This document shows, piece after piece, positions 1-11,949 of a stretch of DNA of 64,000 bases. A model generated the notes under the pieces. That model had not been told where the DNA came from, ran no database searches, and worked only from the letters and a program-made list of their open reading frames with translations. The stretch is taken from positions 868,001 to 932,000 of the forward strand of contig CP021222.1 in the NCBI GenBank assembly GCA_003999685.1, written 5' to 3'. The position numbers were made by a program, and so were the translations under genes. This stretch comes from Taiwanofungus camphoratus (Eukaryota; Basidiomycota; Agaricomycetes; Polyporales; Taiwanofungaceae). The stretch's first letter is position 1. Each line of letters opens with the position of its first letter.

Positions 1-2702
1 TGATGGTGGCCACGCACGTCAGGTCGACTACGCTCAAGACTACCCAACGGATGACCGTTATCAAAGAGGCGGTGGACACAGCAAGAAACGGCTGATTCCC
101 AGTGAACCAAGCCCACATGTCATATTCTTAGGGTTGGATCCTGACTTTACCGAAGCGGACGTTCGTGAAATTCTTCCCAGTGTTAGCTGACCAAAGTGGC
201 TTAAGATATTGCTATCGCAGCTTCAAGCATATCTCACCAGCAACAGTTGTAGCGTCGAAACGGTTACTATAATCCGAGACAGAACAACAGGCACTTGCCC
301 CTTCGTCCTTCCTGCTTGTTTCGCAGTGCATTGACGTTCTTTCCTTTTCCTCCGGCATTGTCTTGTTTCTTTCAAGGTCTATCCAAAGGTTTCGGTTTCG
401 CTCAGTTCACGAGCACCGAGCATGCTCGCGCATTTGTCGATCCGCTCTTCCCATTTATCCAAGTACCGCCTCCTGCTTCGCATGGTGCCTCTGCAACTTC
501 CGCCTTCTACAAGGCACTCGAGGCAGGCAGCTCGGCTCCACCTGGTGGCCGCCGCGTGAAGATCGATTATTCGCAGAGTGCCAGCCCGGGTGAGAGACGT
601 GCTCGTGGCCCTCAGCATACGAATGATGGCACGCGTGACATCGGCAACACTCAGGCGCCCGTTCTCCTTTTCCGCGGACTCGATCCACTTTCGGGCCCTC
701 AAGCCATCGCTCAGGCTATGAAGACATCTGCTGGTCCTGGCAAGGACGGTGCCCGTGGCATGCGAAGAATCATCCTCATCAAGGACAAGGTTACTATGGC
801 CAGCTGGGGATTTGCATTCGTAGAATTTGTGGATGTGCAGGTGTGTGACTGGTTCCTTTGCAGCATTGGATATGATTGATACTTCGCTTATAGTCTGCGT
901 CGGCTGTACTTGGCGCGACGATGTCCCCTCAAATCCATCCCTCAGGTTTTCGCATATCTGACCGACCAGTCGCGGCCTCTTTCGCACATCCGTATTCCTT
1001 CCAGCCGCTGCCAGATTACACTCTCCGTGATGAGGCGTGCGTCATGTCAACGGCAAGCCTCGGCGGCGTCGAGGGCACATGGATGAGATATTGGGACGAG
1101 GCCTCCACTGCAGCCGTGCTTGAATTCAAGGTCGAGGAGCCCGTTGTTCAACCTGTCGTGGCACCGGTCAAGGAGAAAAAGGATAAGAAAAAGACTAAAT
1201 GTTCATCTTCTGCCATCTTTTCCTTGATATTGCCATTGATGTCTTCGGAAGCTGTCTATGAGACTACGGCTCCACCAGTTGATGAACGACCAATGGAGGC
1301 ATCAGCTCTCCCTGTATCGGACAAACCTGTCACTTTGAGTTTCAAGGGCGGGCTCATGGGCAAGCAAGGCACTACAGTGGCGAATGCAGATAGTGCTAGG
1401 AAGCCTGCGCCGCTTTCGCTTGCGTTCTCATTGACGGAGGATGCATTACTGGCTGATGCGACCGCGGGCGAGGACGAGAACCAAAAGAGCACAGCCGAAG
1501 ACCCCAAGGGTTTGTCTCATACCTTGAGATCCACGCGAATGGCGTTGTGGATGTGGGCGTTGACGTGTTCATTATCATAATCTGCAGTTACTGCCGCGAA
1601 GAAAGTCGCGCCATTGATCGCGAGCAAGAAGGCATGTACCTTCAAGGGTCTTGACTACCAGCCACTGACCTGCGGTCATAACATCTTGCTGACTTTGGGT
1701 GGTCTTTCCCAGATTGTTAATAACATTAACAAATGGAACCAAGTACAGGAAGTATTGAGTCAGGATGTGGCTACGTCGTCTACTACAGAAACCCCTGCAG
1801 TAAGTCATACTCGTCCTTCACATGATAGCCGGCTCACAGTGTTCCATACCAGGCCGCGCCTCCGAGCGTACCGGCTCCGGTGGCCAAAGCGAAATCGGCT
1901 ACTCCGGGACCTCCAGAGGCCGAGTTCGAGTTCTCTGATACGAATGCGATGACCTGTCTCTTGTGCGCCCGGCAATTTAAGTCACTTGAACAGCTCAAGC
2001 GTCACAACAAAGAATCAGACCTGCACAAGGTGACCACTGCAGTCTCTCTACTCCCGTGCTTCGTGACAAGATGACAAGATGCTCACATATCGATCTGTCA
2101 TTATGGGATTTGTAGAAGAACTACAAGGACGCTCATCTTCGCGACATTGCTCGAGAAAAGGCCAACGCTTCCCGTGCCAAGACCGAGCAACCGAAATATC
2201 GGGATCGTGCGTCGGAACGACGTATCATGCATAATCAACCAGATGTTCCGCTACCGTCGGAAGTCAGCAAGCCTGTCGGGAAGCGGAGGCATGCCGAGGG
2301 CCCACCACCCCCACCCACCCCTCCGCCGCCACCAGTCAATCTCGGACAGGATGAGAACAATGTGGGAAACAAGTTGCTAAAGATGATGGGATGGAAGGAA
2401 GGTACCGGCCTCGGTACTGATGGAGATGGAAGGGTTGATCCAATGTATGTTTCCACATTATGCGACCGAGACCTACCTACTCATGCACTTTCGGTATGTA
2501 AAGCCAAACAGCAATCTATGCGCAGGGTGTAGGGCTCGGCGCAAGTAAAGGCAAAGAGATTGGCAAGTATGCAGAAGGATACTCTGGTTACGTTCATATG
2601 GCGCAAGATGCGGTGAGTAGTTGTTGATAAGGTGTCCAGTCGGATTTGCAACAATCATTCACGGATGAATTATGGCAGGCGCGAGAGCGATACGGAAGCT
2701 GA
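1..2702 (+). CDS. RBM5/RBM10-like RNA-binding splicing factor (RRM, C2H2 finger, G-patch), 5' end outside window
   Basis: Probable nuclear alternative-splicing factor of the RBM5/6/10 family, which acts with early spliceosome complexes. The frame is open from base 2, so the start lies upstream. Seen in order: a short linker ending in a VIFLGLDPDF RNP-like strand; an RRM whose RNP1 reads SKGFGFAQF (about 383-412); a second RRM with VLLFRGLDPL (about 660) and WGFAFVEFV (about 805); the family motif SDRPVAASFAHPYSFQP (about 958-1008); a C2H2 finger with CLLCARQFKSLEQLKRH (about 1954-2007); and a G-patch KMMGWKEGTGLG (from about 2381) followed by GLGASKGKEIGKYAEGYSGY. The last exon encodes ARERYGS and stops at 2700-2702. 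Several introns interrupt it, for example about 841-894 and 2613-2678. The domain order is diagnostic of the family, but exact splice sites are my reading. No OCRE repeat is obvious. Confidence 0.88.
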
Positions 2703-3324
2703 ACCATCCGTCTGTTTCCCATTGATTTGATAGCATAAACTGTGGCGATATTATTTTCGAAGTGCGCTTGGAGTACGAATACAATTGTCAGGAAATAAGG
2801 ACTGCCCTGAGATAATGACATTCCTGCCAGTTGTGGCTCGCGTGCATCTCGGTTTTGATCCATGTTTGTTTCTGGGTATGTATGTAAGTGAGGCTTGAAA
2901 TTCGAGCTCCTGTGAAAGCACGCATCAAAACGGTACCATGACATGTTGTGATCAGCAATGCTCAGTAACGATAGCGTCGAAAAAAAGGAATGACATGGTA
3001 TAGCAACTGGTGTGATGTTACTTGAATTTGACAAGGGTGTTCAAAACGATGTTAGGTAGGAGCGATAAACTGGACTGAGAGGAAGATGTCAGAGACCGAG
3101 GTCCGAGACGAAGAAGAACAGTTGGTATGCATAGTTCGGGAGGGCCCATCTTATCTTATCTTATGCGAGAATGTTTGCGCCTGTTACCAGTTGTCTGGTC
3201 GCGACGTCCCTACCGAAAGCAGGACGAAAGTGGCACTACTCAGGTTCTCTGCTTTCTCAAGAGGTTCCTTGTTTCCCTCTGACGCTGTCTGTGGCTGGGC
3301 CATACGCTCAATTTCCTTTCGGAC
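2703..3324. other. Intergenic: 3' end of RBM5-like gene and 5' leader of formin gene
   Basis: No supported coding frame. The two genes are in tandem on the plus strand, so this stretch should hold the RBM5-like 3' UTR and the formin promoter and 5' UTR. A pyrimidine-rich stretch (CTTCC, CTCT runs) lies in the last 80 bases before the formin ATG, common in fungal promoters. Short open frames on both strands show no family resemblance. Confidence 0.5.
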
Positions 3325-6300
3325 ATGGAGACTCTCTTTGGCAAGAGAAAGAACCGACCTCGTCAGTCCTCACTCTCTGCTCAAGACTCAAATGAACGGT
3401 CGTCACGTCCTCTCTCCCATACCTCCAATCGTTCGGACAACCGCAGTTCTCGTTATGCCCCCTCTCTTTCTCCCTTGGATCCACATCATCACCATCTGTC
3501 CAACCTCTCTCAACACCTTCATCGGCTCGCGTCAAATGATGAATTCCAGTTTCCTCGCCCAGAGAAGGACGACGACATAGACGCGTTGTTCCAGAACATC
3601 ATGAGGATGCGCGCCTTGGGCGACATGCCCCCCCTATCAATTGAGCAGAAATGGAATATTGTGTACAACGACGAGCAGCTTCGTTGGAAGGAGGAGCGGC
3701 AGCGAGAGGAGCAAGCTAAGAGGCAGACTGAGACAGGCCAGCCCGCGTCGATCATTGAAGGATCTCCAGAATGGTACATCAAGAAGTTCCTTGACAAGAC
3801 TATAACCGCCAGGCAGGCTTCAAGTCTGCAGGTGTCCTTGCGCGGTAAGGAGATGAAGTAAGTTGTTGGTGGACATTGCAGCCTACATTCTGACGATCTT
3901 TTCAGCTGGTTCAAACACTTCCTTTCTATCCAAGGCACGTCTGTATTGGCGCAGACACTCCATCATATAAGCCGCAAAGGCCTGCAAAGGCACGCATTTA
4001 CGTTAGGGTCGTATCTCATACTCATCGTGTTTGGCCAGGCGGAAAGACGATATTGACCTAGAATACGAGATCGCAAAATGCTTAAGGCAAATACTCAATC
4101 ATACAGTGCGTTATTGATTCCGTATTCATACCAAATCTCTTATGGTCTCATCAGTTTGCGACCGCCGATGCTTTGACCCACAACATGATCGTGATGCAAA
4201 TCGCGTCTTCGCTCAATACCCCTCATCTACCCACCAGGAAAATCATTCTAGAGATTTTATCGTTTCTAGTCTACTGGCAGAACGGCCAACCACTCCAACT
4301 TGTTATTTCCGCTCTAGAGACGCTCAGTATGGCGAACAACGAGTCTAGCAACTGTTACGCCTTTTGGTTCAAGACATTCGAAAGCGCTCTGTCTGGCCGG
4401 GGTAAGATGGGCACCTTAGTAGGCGCAAGCGAAGAAATCAAGAGACATGGTGGCATCGACAGTTCTCTCAATGACTATGCGGTGGGTACACCTTGATGAA
4501 CATACATTGCTGTGCCTTACAATATATTATCACTAGCTGTCCAATCTCATCCTCCTCAATGCAATTCTGCAGTGTCTGAGTTACGACGAGCTGGACCTAC
4601 GAGTACATCACCGATCGCTGATGGAATCCTCAGGTCTGAAGCGGATAGTTGTTCTCTGTGGTAGTTTTGGCGTCTCAGCTGTTGACAAGCAGCTCGGAAT
4701 GCTGCGAGCGCAGTTGGAAGAGGATGAGAAGAAACTGAAGGAACGATTGGACCAAGAGATTCTGCGAGATCTGGCAAATCCAGAGGACGTCTACAATGCG
4801 TTACGGGCGCAAACGCAGAATTCCAAAGCCAGCGATTACTTCCTATCAATGATGCAACACTTGTTGCTCATACGCGAAGATGGTCCAGCCCTTGTGCATT
4901 ATTATCAGCTCCTTGATTCTATAGTGACTGACGTGGTCCTCGATAAGAAACTGGTTGGCGCAGAACAGAGGCTCGGTCACTCTGTAGAACGGATCATTGC
5001 TCAATTCAATGAAGCTGATCGATACCAACATATGGACGAGCAACTTAGCCAAGCTCATGCTGCAGCGCTCCAATATCGCATCGAAAAGGAGGTCTTAGAA
5101 GAAGAAGTCGCTAAAGGCGGCGATGGACTTGTGGGTGAGCTTAAGAAGAAGGTTGCGCGTCTCGAGGAAAAGCTTCAAGTCTCTCGCGAAAACACATCGA
5201 GACTTCAGGGTCAGCTTGAAACACAGAAAGCAGGATACGAAGAGCAGATTGTGCAGCTAGAGGCACAAATTATGGAGTTGTTTAGGATGCTGAAGGAGGT
5301 TGGCAGAGGCGTCAACAAAATATTTGACAATGCGGGGGCAATGGACCGCAAGACGCTGATTGAGACTTTAGAGAGACATTTTCAAAGAGATAAAACCATC
5401 AGCATCTTGGAGGGCCGAGATAAACGCCGACGACGAAAGACAAACGGTCAAGCAGCCGACAGCGATGATGCAGGTGGTACCGATGATGAAGATAGCACAC
5501 CTAAAAAGTCAAACAGTCTCAGGCGACGTCAGTCCACAGTGAAGGGGCGATCGAAATCCTCCAAGTCGTCAATACACCCTGAACTTGCAAATGGGCATAC
5601 ATCTCAATTTATGGATGCCGATGATGCTATTGTCCAAGAACAGATTAAGCAACAGCTTGCCGAAGGCGTCATTGTAAGCAAAATGCATGTTATGGTGTTT
5701 TGACCATGGCCGACGAATCTGTATATTATCAGTTTCCAGTGCATGATGGCCCATCATCTAGTCCTAGGAGTATCAGAGGTTCGCCTCGACGTCGGCCTCC
5801 ATTGGGTGAACATGTTGGCTCTTCTTCAAAATTGAGCAACATGCTAGCGGCATCCAATGATAATCTCGCCGAGCATAGCACACACAGCGCAAATTCAGTC
5901 ACAGAGCTTATCGACGAACAAGACCTGGAGAGCGACTTCGGTCCGTCGAGTTCTACGAGAAGTGGGTCTTCAGCACTGACAGAGCCGACATCCGTAAGTT
6001 CCGCGACGTCCGTTGATAGTATTCGTTCTCCAGCTCCTGGCTCGCTTGCTGAGCAACTTCGAAAACATCTGGCAGCTAAGGGGCGTCCACCGTCTGAACC
6101 AAGCCCACATTCATCGCCGACTCTACCCACTCTTCGGGAGGAAATTGACTCGAGTGGATTGGTACTGCCACCACCACCTCCCGATGACAGCAACCTTTCA
6201 TCTTCACTTGCACCGCCACCACCACCACCACCGCCGCCGCCGCCATCTTTTTTGAAGGCCAATGTTCTGTCTGCAGCTGGCCTTCCACCGCCTCCTCCTC

Positions 6301-8635
6301 CTCCTCCTCCTCCGCCACCGCCACCGCCACCGCCACCTTCAGGCCGCATTCCTATCGCCAGCTCACCGGGAGGTATCCCATCACCACCGCCACCTCCGTC
6401 CGGCGCCACGCTCAAAAGCGGATTCTCGTCCGCGACTAGTTCGGCACCCGGTTCAACCCGTTCATCAATGTTTCTGGGTGCAAATATCAGCAATCTCCTG
6501 TCTGCGCGAAAAGACTTGTCTATCACTCCGGGCACTAAGATGAAGCAGCTCCAGTGGGATAAGCTTCCTCAGCAACAAGTAGTGAAGACAGTTTTCAATG
6601 AGGATGAGCCGCAAAAAGAGCAAGAATGGGTAAAGAAATTACAATCCGATGGTGTCTGGATGGAGATGGAGGAGGACTTCAAGGCGAAACAACTCGTTAT
6701 CAACCTCATGGGTGAGTGCTTCGTAGATATAAACAGTGACGTTGTCGAAGAGGCCATTTTTAGCGAAACAAAAACGGGCGGAACTGAAGAGTGTCCTTGA
6801 TCCACAGACTAAGAAGCGTGTCGGTATGCTGTATACCGCTGTCCCTGCATCACATCCGTTTCTTCTGATTTCGTACCCTCCGTAGAGATTCTTATTCAGA
6901 CAGTCAAAAGACTGCAACCGGAAGAAATTGCTACAAAAATACGGCATTTTGACCAAGAAGTATGCTCACAGGTCTTCTTGAGCGAGCTCAGACCTGTTCT
7001 ACCCAATCCGGAGCAGGTAAATCTTCTCCCTTCCAGTGTCTTCTGGTTACTTTAAGCTGATCAAACCCAGGTCGGTAAACTGAACGTATACCGCAATGCA
7101 GATGCAGACGAATTAGCTGGCCTGCATCCTTCGGATCGTCTAATGGTCCAGCTCATCAAAATCGACCGGCTTGGACCACGTATTGAGGGTATGCTATACA
7201 AAAGCGTATTTGATGAGACTTGGTCACTCCTTGACGATGTGTGTATGGTTTAATATTTGACGTGTTATATTGTTAACTTCTTTATAGAGTGCAAGAAAGC
7301 TTTCGGAAGCCGGCGATGCGTTGCTACATGCCAAACATTTCAAAGAACTACTGAGCGTCAGTTACTGGCTTCGATTTGGATATCAAGATTCCATTCTCAT
7401 ATTGCTTTGCTAGTTGATCTTGCTTATTGGTAATTATATGAACGGTACCGGTGTGAAAGGTGGTGCTTTCGGCTTCCGAGTGAGCAGCATAAACAAGGTA
7501 AGCAACATATAGTATTTAGTTATATGTTAGCCCTGATGACAGTTTGAACAGTTAGTTGACACCAAGTCTGTGCACAACACGACACTATTGCATTTCCTGG
7601 AACGGACTGTAGCTAGACACTTTCCCGAAATGGAAGAATTTTTGGAAGAGCTCAATGCACCAGCAGAAGCCTATAGAGGTGAGTGCTAAGCTTCGTCTGA
7701 ATAATTCATACCGACTTTCCTTGATCAGTAAATCTACAAGACGTACGTAAGAGCCTTCAAGAGTTACGCGAGGGTTTGAAGGGGATACGTAAAGAGCTTG
7801 CCGAGCATTTCGCTGATATGGAGCAAAATGACAAATATGGAAAGCAGATGTGGACCTTCGTTGGAAGAGCTACGTCCCAGCTCGAAGACCTGGTGGACGA
7901 CGTCAATCATGCTGATGCGATCTACTTGGAGGTAGTGAAATATTATGGAGAAGATGAGAAGCATGTGAACTCTTCCGAATTTTATGGCATCTTCAAGACA
8001 TTTGTTACGTCTTATAAGGCGAGCTGCGATAGACTAAAGGGTGGTTCATCTACTGACGACTTCAATAGAAATGTAAAGCGGACAACCAGAGTATTGCTGA
8101 GGAGCGTTTGGCAATGGAGAAGAGGAGGCAAGCTGCTGAAGATTTTAAGGCCAGTAGACAGAAGGCAGCAGAGGAAGCGCCCGGTCAAGAACATGAAGAC
8201 ACCTCAATTCTCGATGACCTACTTGAGAAGCTACGGAATGGGGATAGTGTAGGTCGAAAAGCACGCCGAACGCGACCTAGCACAGCCAGTCGACCGGGAC
8301 GACCCTTGAATATAACAACTGATGCCCTTGTTGGATCAGGATCTGGGAACGATACAGCCGATATAGCAAGGGATATGCTGGCACGACTGAAATCTGACGG
8401 GTTCAGCACCCTAGCACCTGTGTCGCCTACGACATTAAGCGCCACGAGACGAAAAAGCCGGAAGGGAGAATCAAGCTTTATGAAAGGGCTCGCGGAAGGT
8501 TTGGACAAAGAGGGAGATGTACAGCAAGCGTCCGATCATTTAACCGACACAGTGGATTTTGCTGGGGAGGAATCGACCGTTGTTGGCTCTATCACTGACT
8601 CAGAGGCAGAGACGATGATTACAGACAACCTGTAA
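3325..8635 (+). CDS. Diaphanous-related formin (GBD/FH3, coiled coil, FH1, FH2, DAD)
   Basis: Actin nucleator that builds unbranched actin cables for tip growth and the septal ring, switched on by Rho GTPases. It starts at the ATG at 3325 (METLFGKRKNR), where the frame continues into the GTPase-binding region. Seen: a low-complexity Ser/Arg/His N-terminus; GBD/FH3 armadillo region (about 3540-4900, with NWFKHFL, FATADALTHNM and SYDELDLRVHHRSLM); a long coiled coil (about 5040-5330); basic Ser-rich linker; an FH1 with several runs of 7-14 prolines (about 6165-6400); FH2 starting KMKQLQWDKLP (6540) and containing NYMNGTGVKGGAFGF (about 7435-7480); and a C-terminal DAD, SILDDLLEKLRNG (about 8205-8250), followed by basic residues, the autoinhibition signal. 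About ten short introns; one at about 6711-6767 joins INLM to AKQKRAELK. Stop at 8633-8635. It resembles the single Bni1/SepA-type formin of filamentous fungi. The antisense Gly-rich frame is a shadow of FH1. Confidence 0.95.
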
Positions 8636-8822
8636 TTTAAGCTTTGCTTCTTATCATTGTGCTCACCAAATGCTAGTGATGTGCTGCTGCGTACCTTATT
8701 AGTTCTCTGGATGAGATGTATACCATATAATCATGTATATTATTGTCACCTCTATTTGACTGGAAATGTCACGGCAGACAACTGGCAATCTCTGTAAAGA
8801 AGGATAGGCAATCGTAGTCAAA

Positions 8823-8907
8823 GGGGCCCGGTGGCGAAGGGGTAACCACCCCGAGGGGCACCTTGTGCTTGCTTGGCAGACTTGCGGGTTTGATTCCTGT
8901 AGCCCCA
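8823..8907 (+). repeat. tRNA-derived SINE-like head, copy 1
   Basis: An 85-bp block that starts GGGGCCC and ends GCCCCA like a tRNA acceptor stem. An A-box-like GGTGGCGAAGGGG follows the start, and a B-box GGTTTGATTCC sits 20 bases before the end. The anticodon arm cannot be folded convincingly, so this is read as a tRNA-derived repeat head, not a working tRNA. The flank CCCCACCTCTGTTCTTAC is also shared with the copy at 9322, so the repeat extends past the tRNA-like part. Confidence 0.6.
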
Positions 8908-9321
8908 CCTCTGTTCTTACCCACCCAAATTTCTATTCTCCTCTTAATAGGGTGCAGGGACCTAGGTCTCACTTGCTTGATGCAAAGTGCTCCTTAGTTC
9001 AAACTTTTGCTTCACTTGATTCAAAGTGAAATTAGCTGGGCATCAGGGGCCCACCGGTGAACATGGGTCAGACCATCCCCTTCCACTGCTGATGCATCAG
9101 CAAAACTCAAATTTAACTTAGTTGCCTTGATTGTTTTAATAAGTGCAAAGAAGACAGTGATGTGCATAATTATGTGAAAATGCAATTTTTTTTTGGATAG
9201 CCAAAGTAGAACCCCAGTACAAGTTTTCATTCTGAGTATAAAATCTCACATGACCAAATGTGCATATGACTCAGGCTCCTAAAACCATCTATCAATATAG
9301 AGTTCTCACTCCTACATATAT

Positions 9322-9408
9322 GGGGTCTGATGGTGAAGGGGTTAAACCACCTGAAGGGCACCATGGCACTTGCTTGATAGATTCATGGGTTCAATTTCTG
9401 CAGCCCCA
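9322..9408 (+). repeat. tRNA-derived SINE-like head, copy 2
   Basis: Second copy of the repeat at 8823. It has the same A-box-like (GATGGTGAAGGGG) and B-box-like (GGTTCAATTTC) blocks and the same 3' flank CCCCACCTCTGTTCTTAC. Differences from copy 1 are largely C-to-T or G-to-A (GCG to GTG, CCG to CTG), as expected from deamination of methylated cytosines. Confidence 0.6.
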
Positions 9409-9437
9409 CCTCTGTTCTTACACCACCTAACCATTTA

Positions 9438-10110
9438 CAGTGACTCACAAAACCATTGCAATATTTGTCACTTTCTGACTGTTTGGCCTATATCTCAGCA
9501 ACCAGACATGCAATAGCTTCAAGCATTAGACCATTAGAAAGCCCTGCATTGCGGCTTTCCAATGTGGTATCTATCACAAAAAATGGACAAGTATATGTGA
9601 AGATATGTATCATTCTTTCAGAGAGTCCATTGCAACAGTTTTGTTGCTGACATAATATGAGATAGAAAATACAGATTATTAGTACTTAGTATATCCTTCT
9701 TTTGCCTTTATCACAGCCTCTACCCTCCTGAGCATACTTTCTATCAAGTTTTGACACACAGAAGCATCAATTGCATCTCATTCCTTGTTTTCAAGTGTTG
9801 CCAAAGGTGCTCAATAGGATTGAGGTCAGGAGACTGAGCTGGCCATATCATGACATTAAAATCATGGTCCTGAAACCACCTTTTAGCCTTTTTGCTAGTG
9901 TGCTTGGGGTTGTTATTTTGCTGGAAGATAACATCTTGAGGGGTTAGACCATAGTAATCAAGCAATCTTTGAGGTTTATCCTCCAAGATGCCTATATAAA
10001 GGTGTGCATCCATCCTCCTATCAATCTTGCATGTCAATCCAACTCCTTCCCAGGTCATACAGCCCCATACCATGGCACTCCCTACTTGACTATTCTCTCC
10101 ATCAGCCTGA
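9438..10110 (-). mobile_element. Tc1/mariner-like DNA transposon relic A (3' part)
   Basis: The left end is a terminal block starting CAGTGACTCACAAAACC after a TA dinucleotide (9436-9437), the usual Tc1 target. About 215 bp of this block recurs at 10783, so it is a long terminal inverted repeat or subterminal region. It leads into the C-terminal half of a transposase on the minus strand (9744-10073). The other end of the element was not found, so it is truncated. Confidence 0.75.
9744..10073 (-). pseudogene. Tc1-like transposase, C-terminal fragment with mutated catalytic Asp
   Basis: DDE-type cut-and-paste transposase fragment. Recognised from MVWGCMTWEGVG, the IFQQNNNPKHTSK block and WPAQSPDLNPIEHLW, all characteristic of Tc1-family enzymes. 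In active relatives the middle block has the second catalytic aspartate (QQDN-PKHTS). Here that Asp codon and the next Asp position both read Asn, each explained by one G-to-A change, so the protein would be inactive even if complete. The N-terminal half is missing. Confidence 0.85.
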
Positions 10111-10931
10111 CACTACCAATTGTCAACTACATATACATACATTCAAAAAACAAGAAAATAGCACCTCAGATGCTGGTGTAGTAAGGAGAACTCCACAAAA
10201 GTTAGAGTGAGTATATATCACCATGAGCCATGACAGGCTGTGGCCTGAATACAGGAACATTTATGCAGTGAAAGAGCAGAGAGCAATCTTAGTCAGTGCT
10301 TGCTGAAACCTCAGCACACAATGTCAGTCAGTCATCCTATAGAGTTCTTCTTCCTTTTTTGAGATTGTGGGATACTATTATTAAGCATACCATGTGTCAT
10401 CATCATCAGCATCATTCTACATATATGAATTTAATTATTCTCCTTCAACTGTATGCTTATGGTGGAGTCTAGTCAAATTCATACAAACAATGGAATTTCA
10501 ACTAATTTGAATCATGTGATGTCACTTTTCACCCCAACTCCTTCTAATGTTTGCCCAAACAGTTGCTACCCTTGGCCCATGCCATTGAAGGGTAACAGCT
10601 ACTGAGATATGGTCTTAACCCATGCCATTTGAAGGTCACTCTGTAAAACTCAGACTAGAGCTGTCAAGGTTCAGCAAATTGAATCTCTGAACATGATAGC
10701 ATTGAAGGTAAGTTGTTAGCTTGACCAGGTTTAGGTGGGGTTACACAATCAGTTTAAAGAATAAATTAAGGGAGAAAATATACAGTGACTCATAGAACTG
10801 TTGCAATATTTGTCACTTTCTGACTGTTTAGCCTATATTTCAGCAACCAGGTATACAATAGCTTCAAACATTGAAGCATTAGAAAGTCCTGCATTGTGGC
10901 TTTTCAATGTGGTATCTATCATAAAGAATGG

Positions 10932-11147
10932 TGATAAAACTGGAGAGTTCAAAGCCTTTAGTGGTTTGTATCTATGGGGAGTTCAAAGCCTTCAGTGATT
11001 TGTACCCACATCCATCTAACAAGTGTTAGGTTTGACTGACACTATAGCTTAATGGTCTAAAGCATCAGAAGGCCAGTTGAAAGGATGCAGATTTAAATCC
11101 TGCTAGTGTCACCCTTTTCTTGATTCAGTCATTGTCTGTGCTTATCA
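10932..11147. mobile_element. 216-bp TGAT...ATCA insertion carrying a tRNA-like body
   Basis: Shown by comparing the two Tc1 terminal blocks: 9438-9650 is uninterrupted, while the copy at 10783 is split here. The insert begins TGATAAAACTGG and ends GCTTATCA, giving a 6-bp terminal inverted repeat TGATAA/TTATCA. It is flanked by AATGG (10927-10931 and 11147-11151; the last A can belong to the element, leaving ATGG as a 4-bp TSD). It holds two near-identical 28-bp tandem blocks (GAGTTCAAAGCCTT...GTTTGTA, about 10946-10998) and a tRNA-like sequence at 11038. It has the TGAT...ATCA ends of the large LTR families in this island but no room for a gene. Confidence 0.75.
11038..11111 (+). tRNA. tRNA-like sequence or tRNA pseudogene inside the 216-bp insertion
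   Basis: A 74-nt stretch with a perfect 7-bp acceptor stem (GACACTA 11038-11044 with TAGTGTC 11104-11110), a 4-bp D stem (GCTT 11047-11050 with AAGC 11060-11063), a B-box-like T arm (GCAGA-TTTAAAT-CCTGC, 4 of 5 pairs) and a 3' A. The anticodon arm is poor (4 pairs with an 8-nt loop), so identity cannot be given. It is followed by CCCTTTTCTT, close to a Pol III terminator. Most likely a degenerate tRNA captured in a mobile element; function is doubtful. Confidence 0.5.
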
Positions 11148-11418
11148 ATGGACAAGTATATATAAAGTTATCTATCATTTTTTCAGAGAGTTCATTGCAA
11201 TGGTTTTGTTGCTGACATTTTACAGATCAAATATTGGCAAACAGTGGCAGGACATCATGCTTGCTGGGCTTGAATCTTTTGATGCAAGTCATGTGACCTT
11301 AAGAGAAGTTCAACATAGCACAAACAAGCAATAATATCAAATTGAACCACACTTTCATCATCATAAAATCCCTCTCTACAGACATTATCAATCAAATTCT
11401 TTTTCTGATTTAAGTCAA

Positions 11419-11866
11419 TTGTCTCATCAAATATCCAGCTCTACTGGTGTACATTATAGTACTATCACCAGAATACACTCTAGACTTTGTCCTACCCTTC
11501 TAAAGTTCTTTGGTGGTCATCCAGCCAAGCTTTTCTTCACTGATATTCATCATACTATTTGCTTAATTAGCAGTGGAAAGACTAAAAGTGCTGTTCAAGT
11601 GTCCAAAACACTTCAAGATGTTAAGAACACACTCAGATTCTCACAGACCATTCATTGTTCTCTGAGAAAAACAAGTATGAAGGCTGTGGTGAAGAAAAAA
11701 TGATCACTTTTATCAAAGCATCATCAGAAGGAGAGGTTGAACTTTGCTGTGAGTCATCAGCACTGGACTGTGGATGATTGGAAGAAAATTATATGGTCTG
11801 ATAAGATCAAAATCAATTGCCTGAGATCAGATAAAAGGAAATGGACATGAAAAAAGCCAGAAGAGG
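11419..11866 (+). pseudogene. Tc1-like transposase, N-terminal part
   Basis: Helix-turn-helix DNA-binding region and first catalytic block of a Tc1-family transposase. Seen: GGHPAKL, LISSGKTKSAVQVSKTLQDV and SLRKTSMKAVVKKK, then after a stop at 11701 AVSHQHWTVDDWKKIIWSDK. The last block holds the first catalytic Asp (WSDE in relatives); the following Glu has become Lys, again one G-to-A change. A second stop comes from Trp to TGA in the RKW-KKP stretch. Non-functional. Confidence 0.8.
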
Positions 11867-11949
11867 GTCTTTTACATAACAGTGTAGGTGTCTAGCATCA
11901 TGTGGGCAGTGTGTGACAGGAGGAATAGCAAGTATCATCATAAGCTGTG

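Larger units (their letters stand above)
10783..11900 (+). mobile_element. Tc1/mariner-like DNA transposon relic B
   Basis: Begins CAGTGACTCATAGAACTG after TA (10781-10782), homologous to the terminal block of relic A (9438-9650). The homology breaks at 10931 and resumes at 11148 because a 216-bp element is inserted. Downstream on the same strand lies the N-terminal half of a Tc1 transposase. The 3' end is not defined; recognisable coding fades near 11880. Confidence 0.75.

Noticed and set aside
3086-3580. Plus-strand frame starting MSETEVRDEEEQ as upstream exon of the formin
   Set aside because: It is in a different frame from METLFGKRKNR, shows no family similarity and lacks a clear splice link; taken as 5' leader.
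5729-6535. Long minus-strand open frame of 268 codons, glycine-rich
   Set aside because: Exact antisense of the formin FH1 polyproline region; CCN repeats read as GGN. No independent domain.
8823-8907. Possible functional tRNA gene
   Set aside because: A and B boxes and acceptor-like ends are present, but no acceptable anticodon arm, and the flanking sequence recurs at 9322, so it is a repeat.
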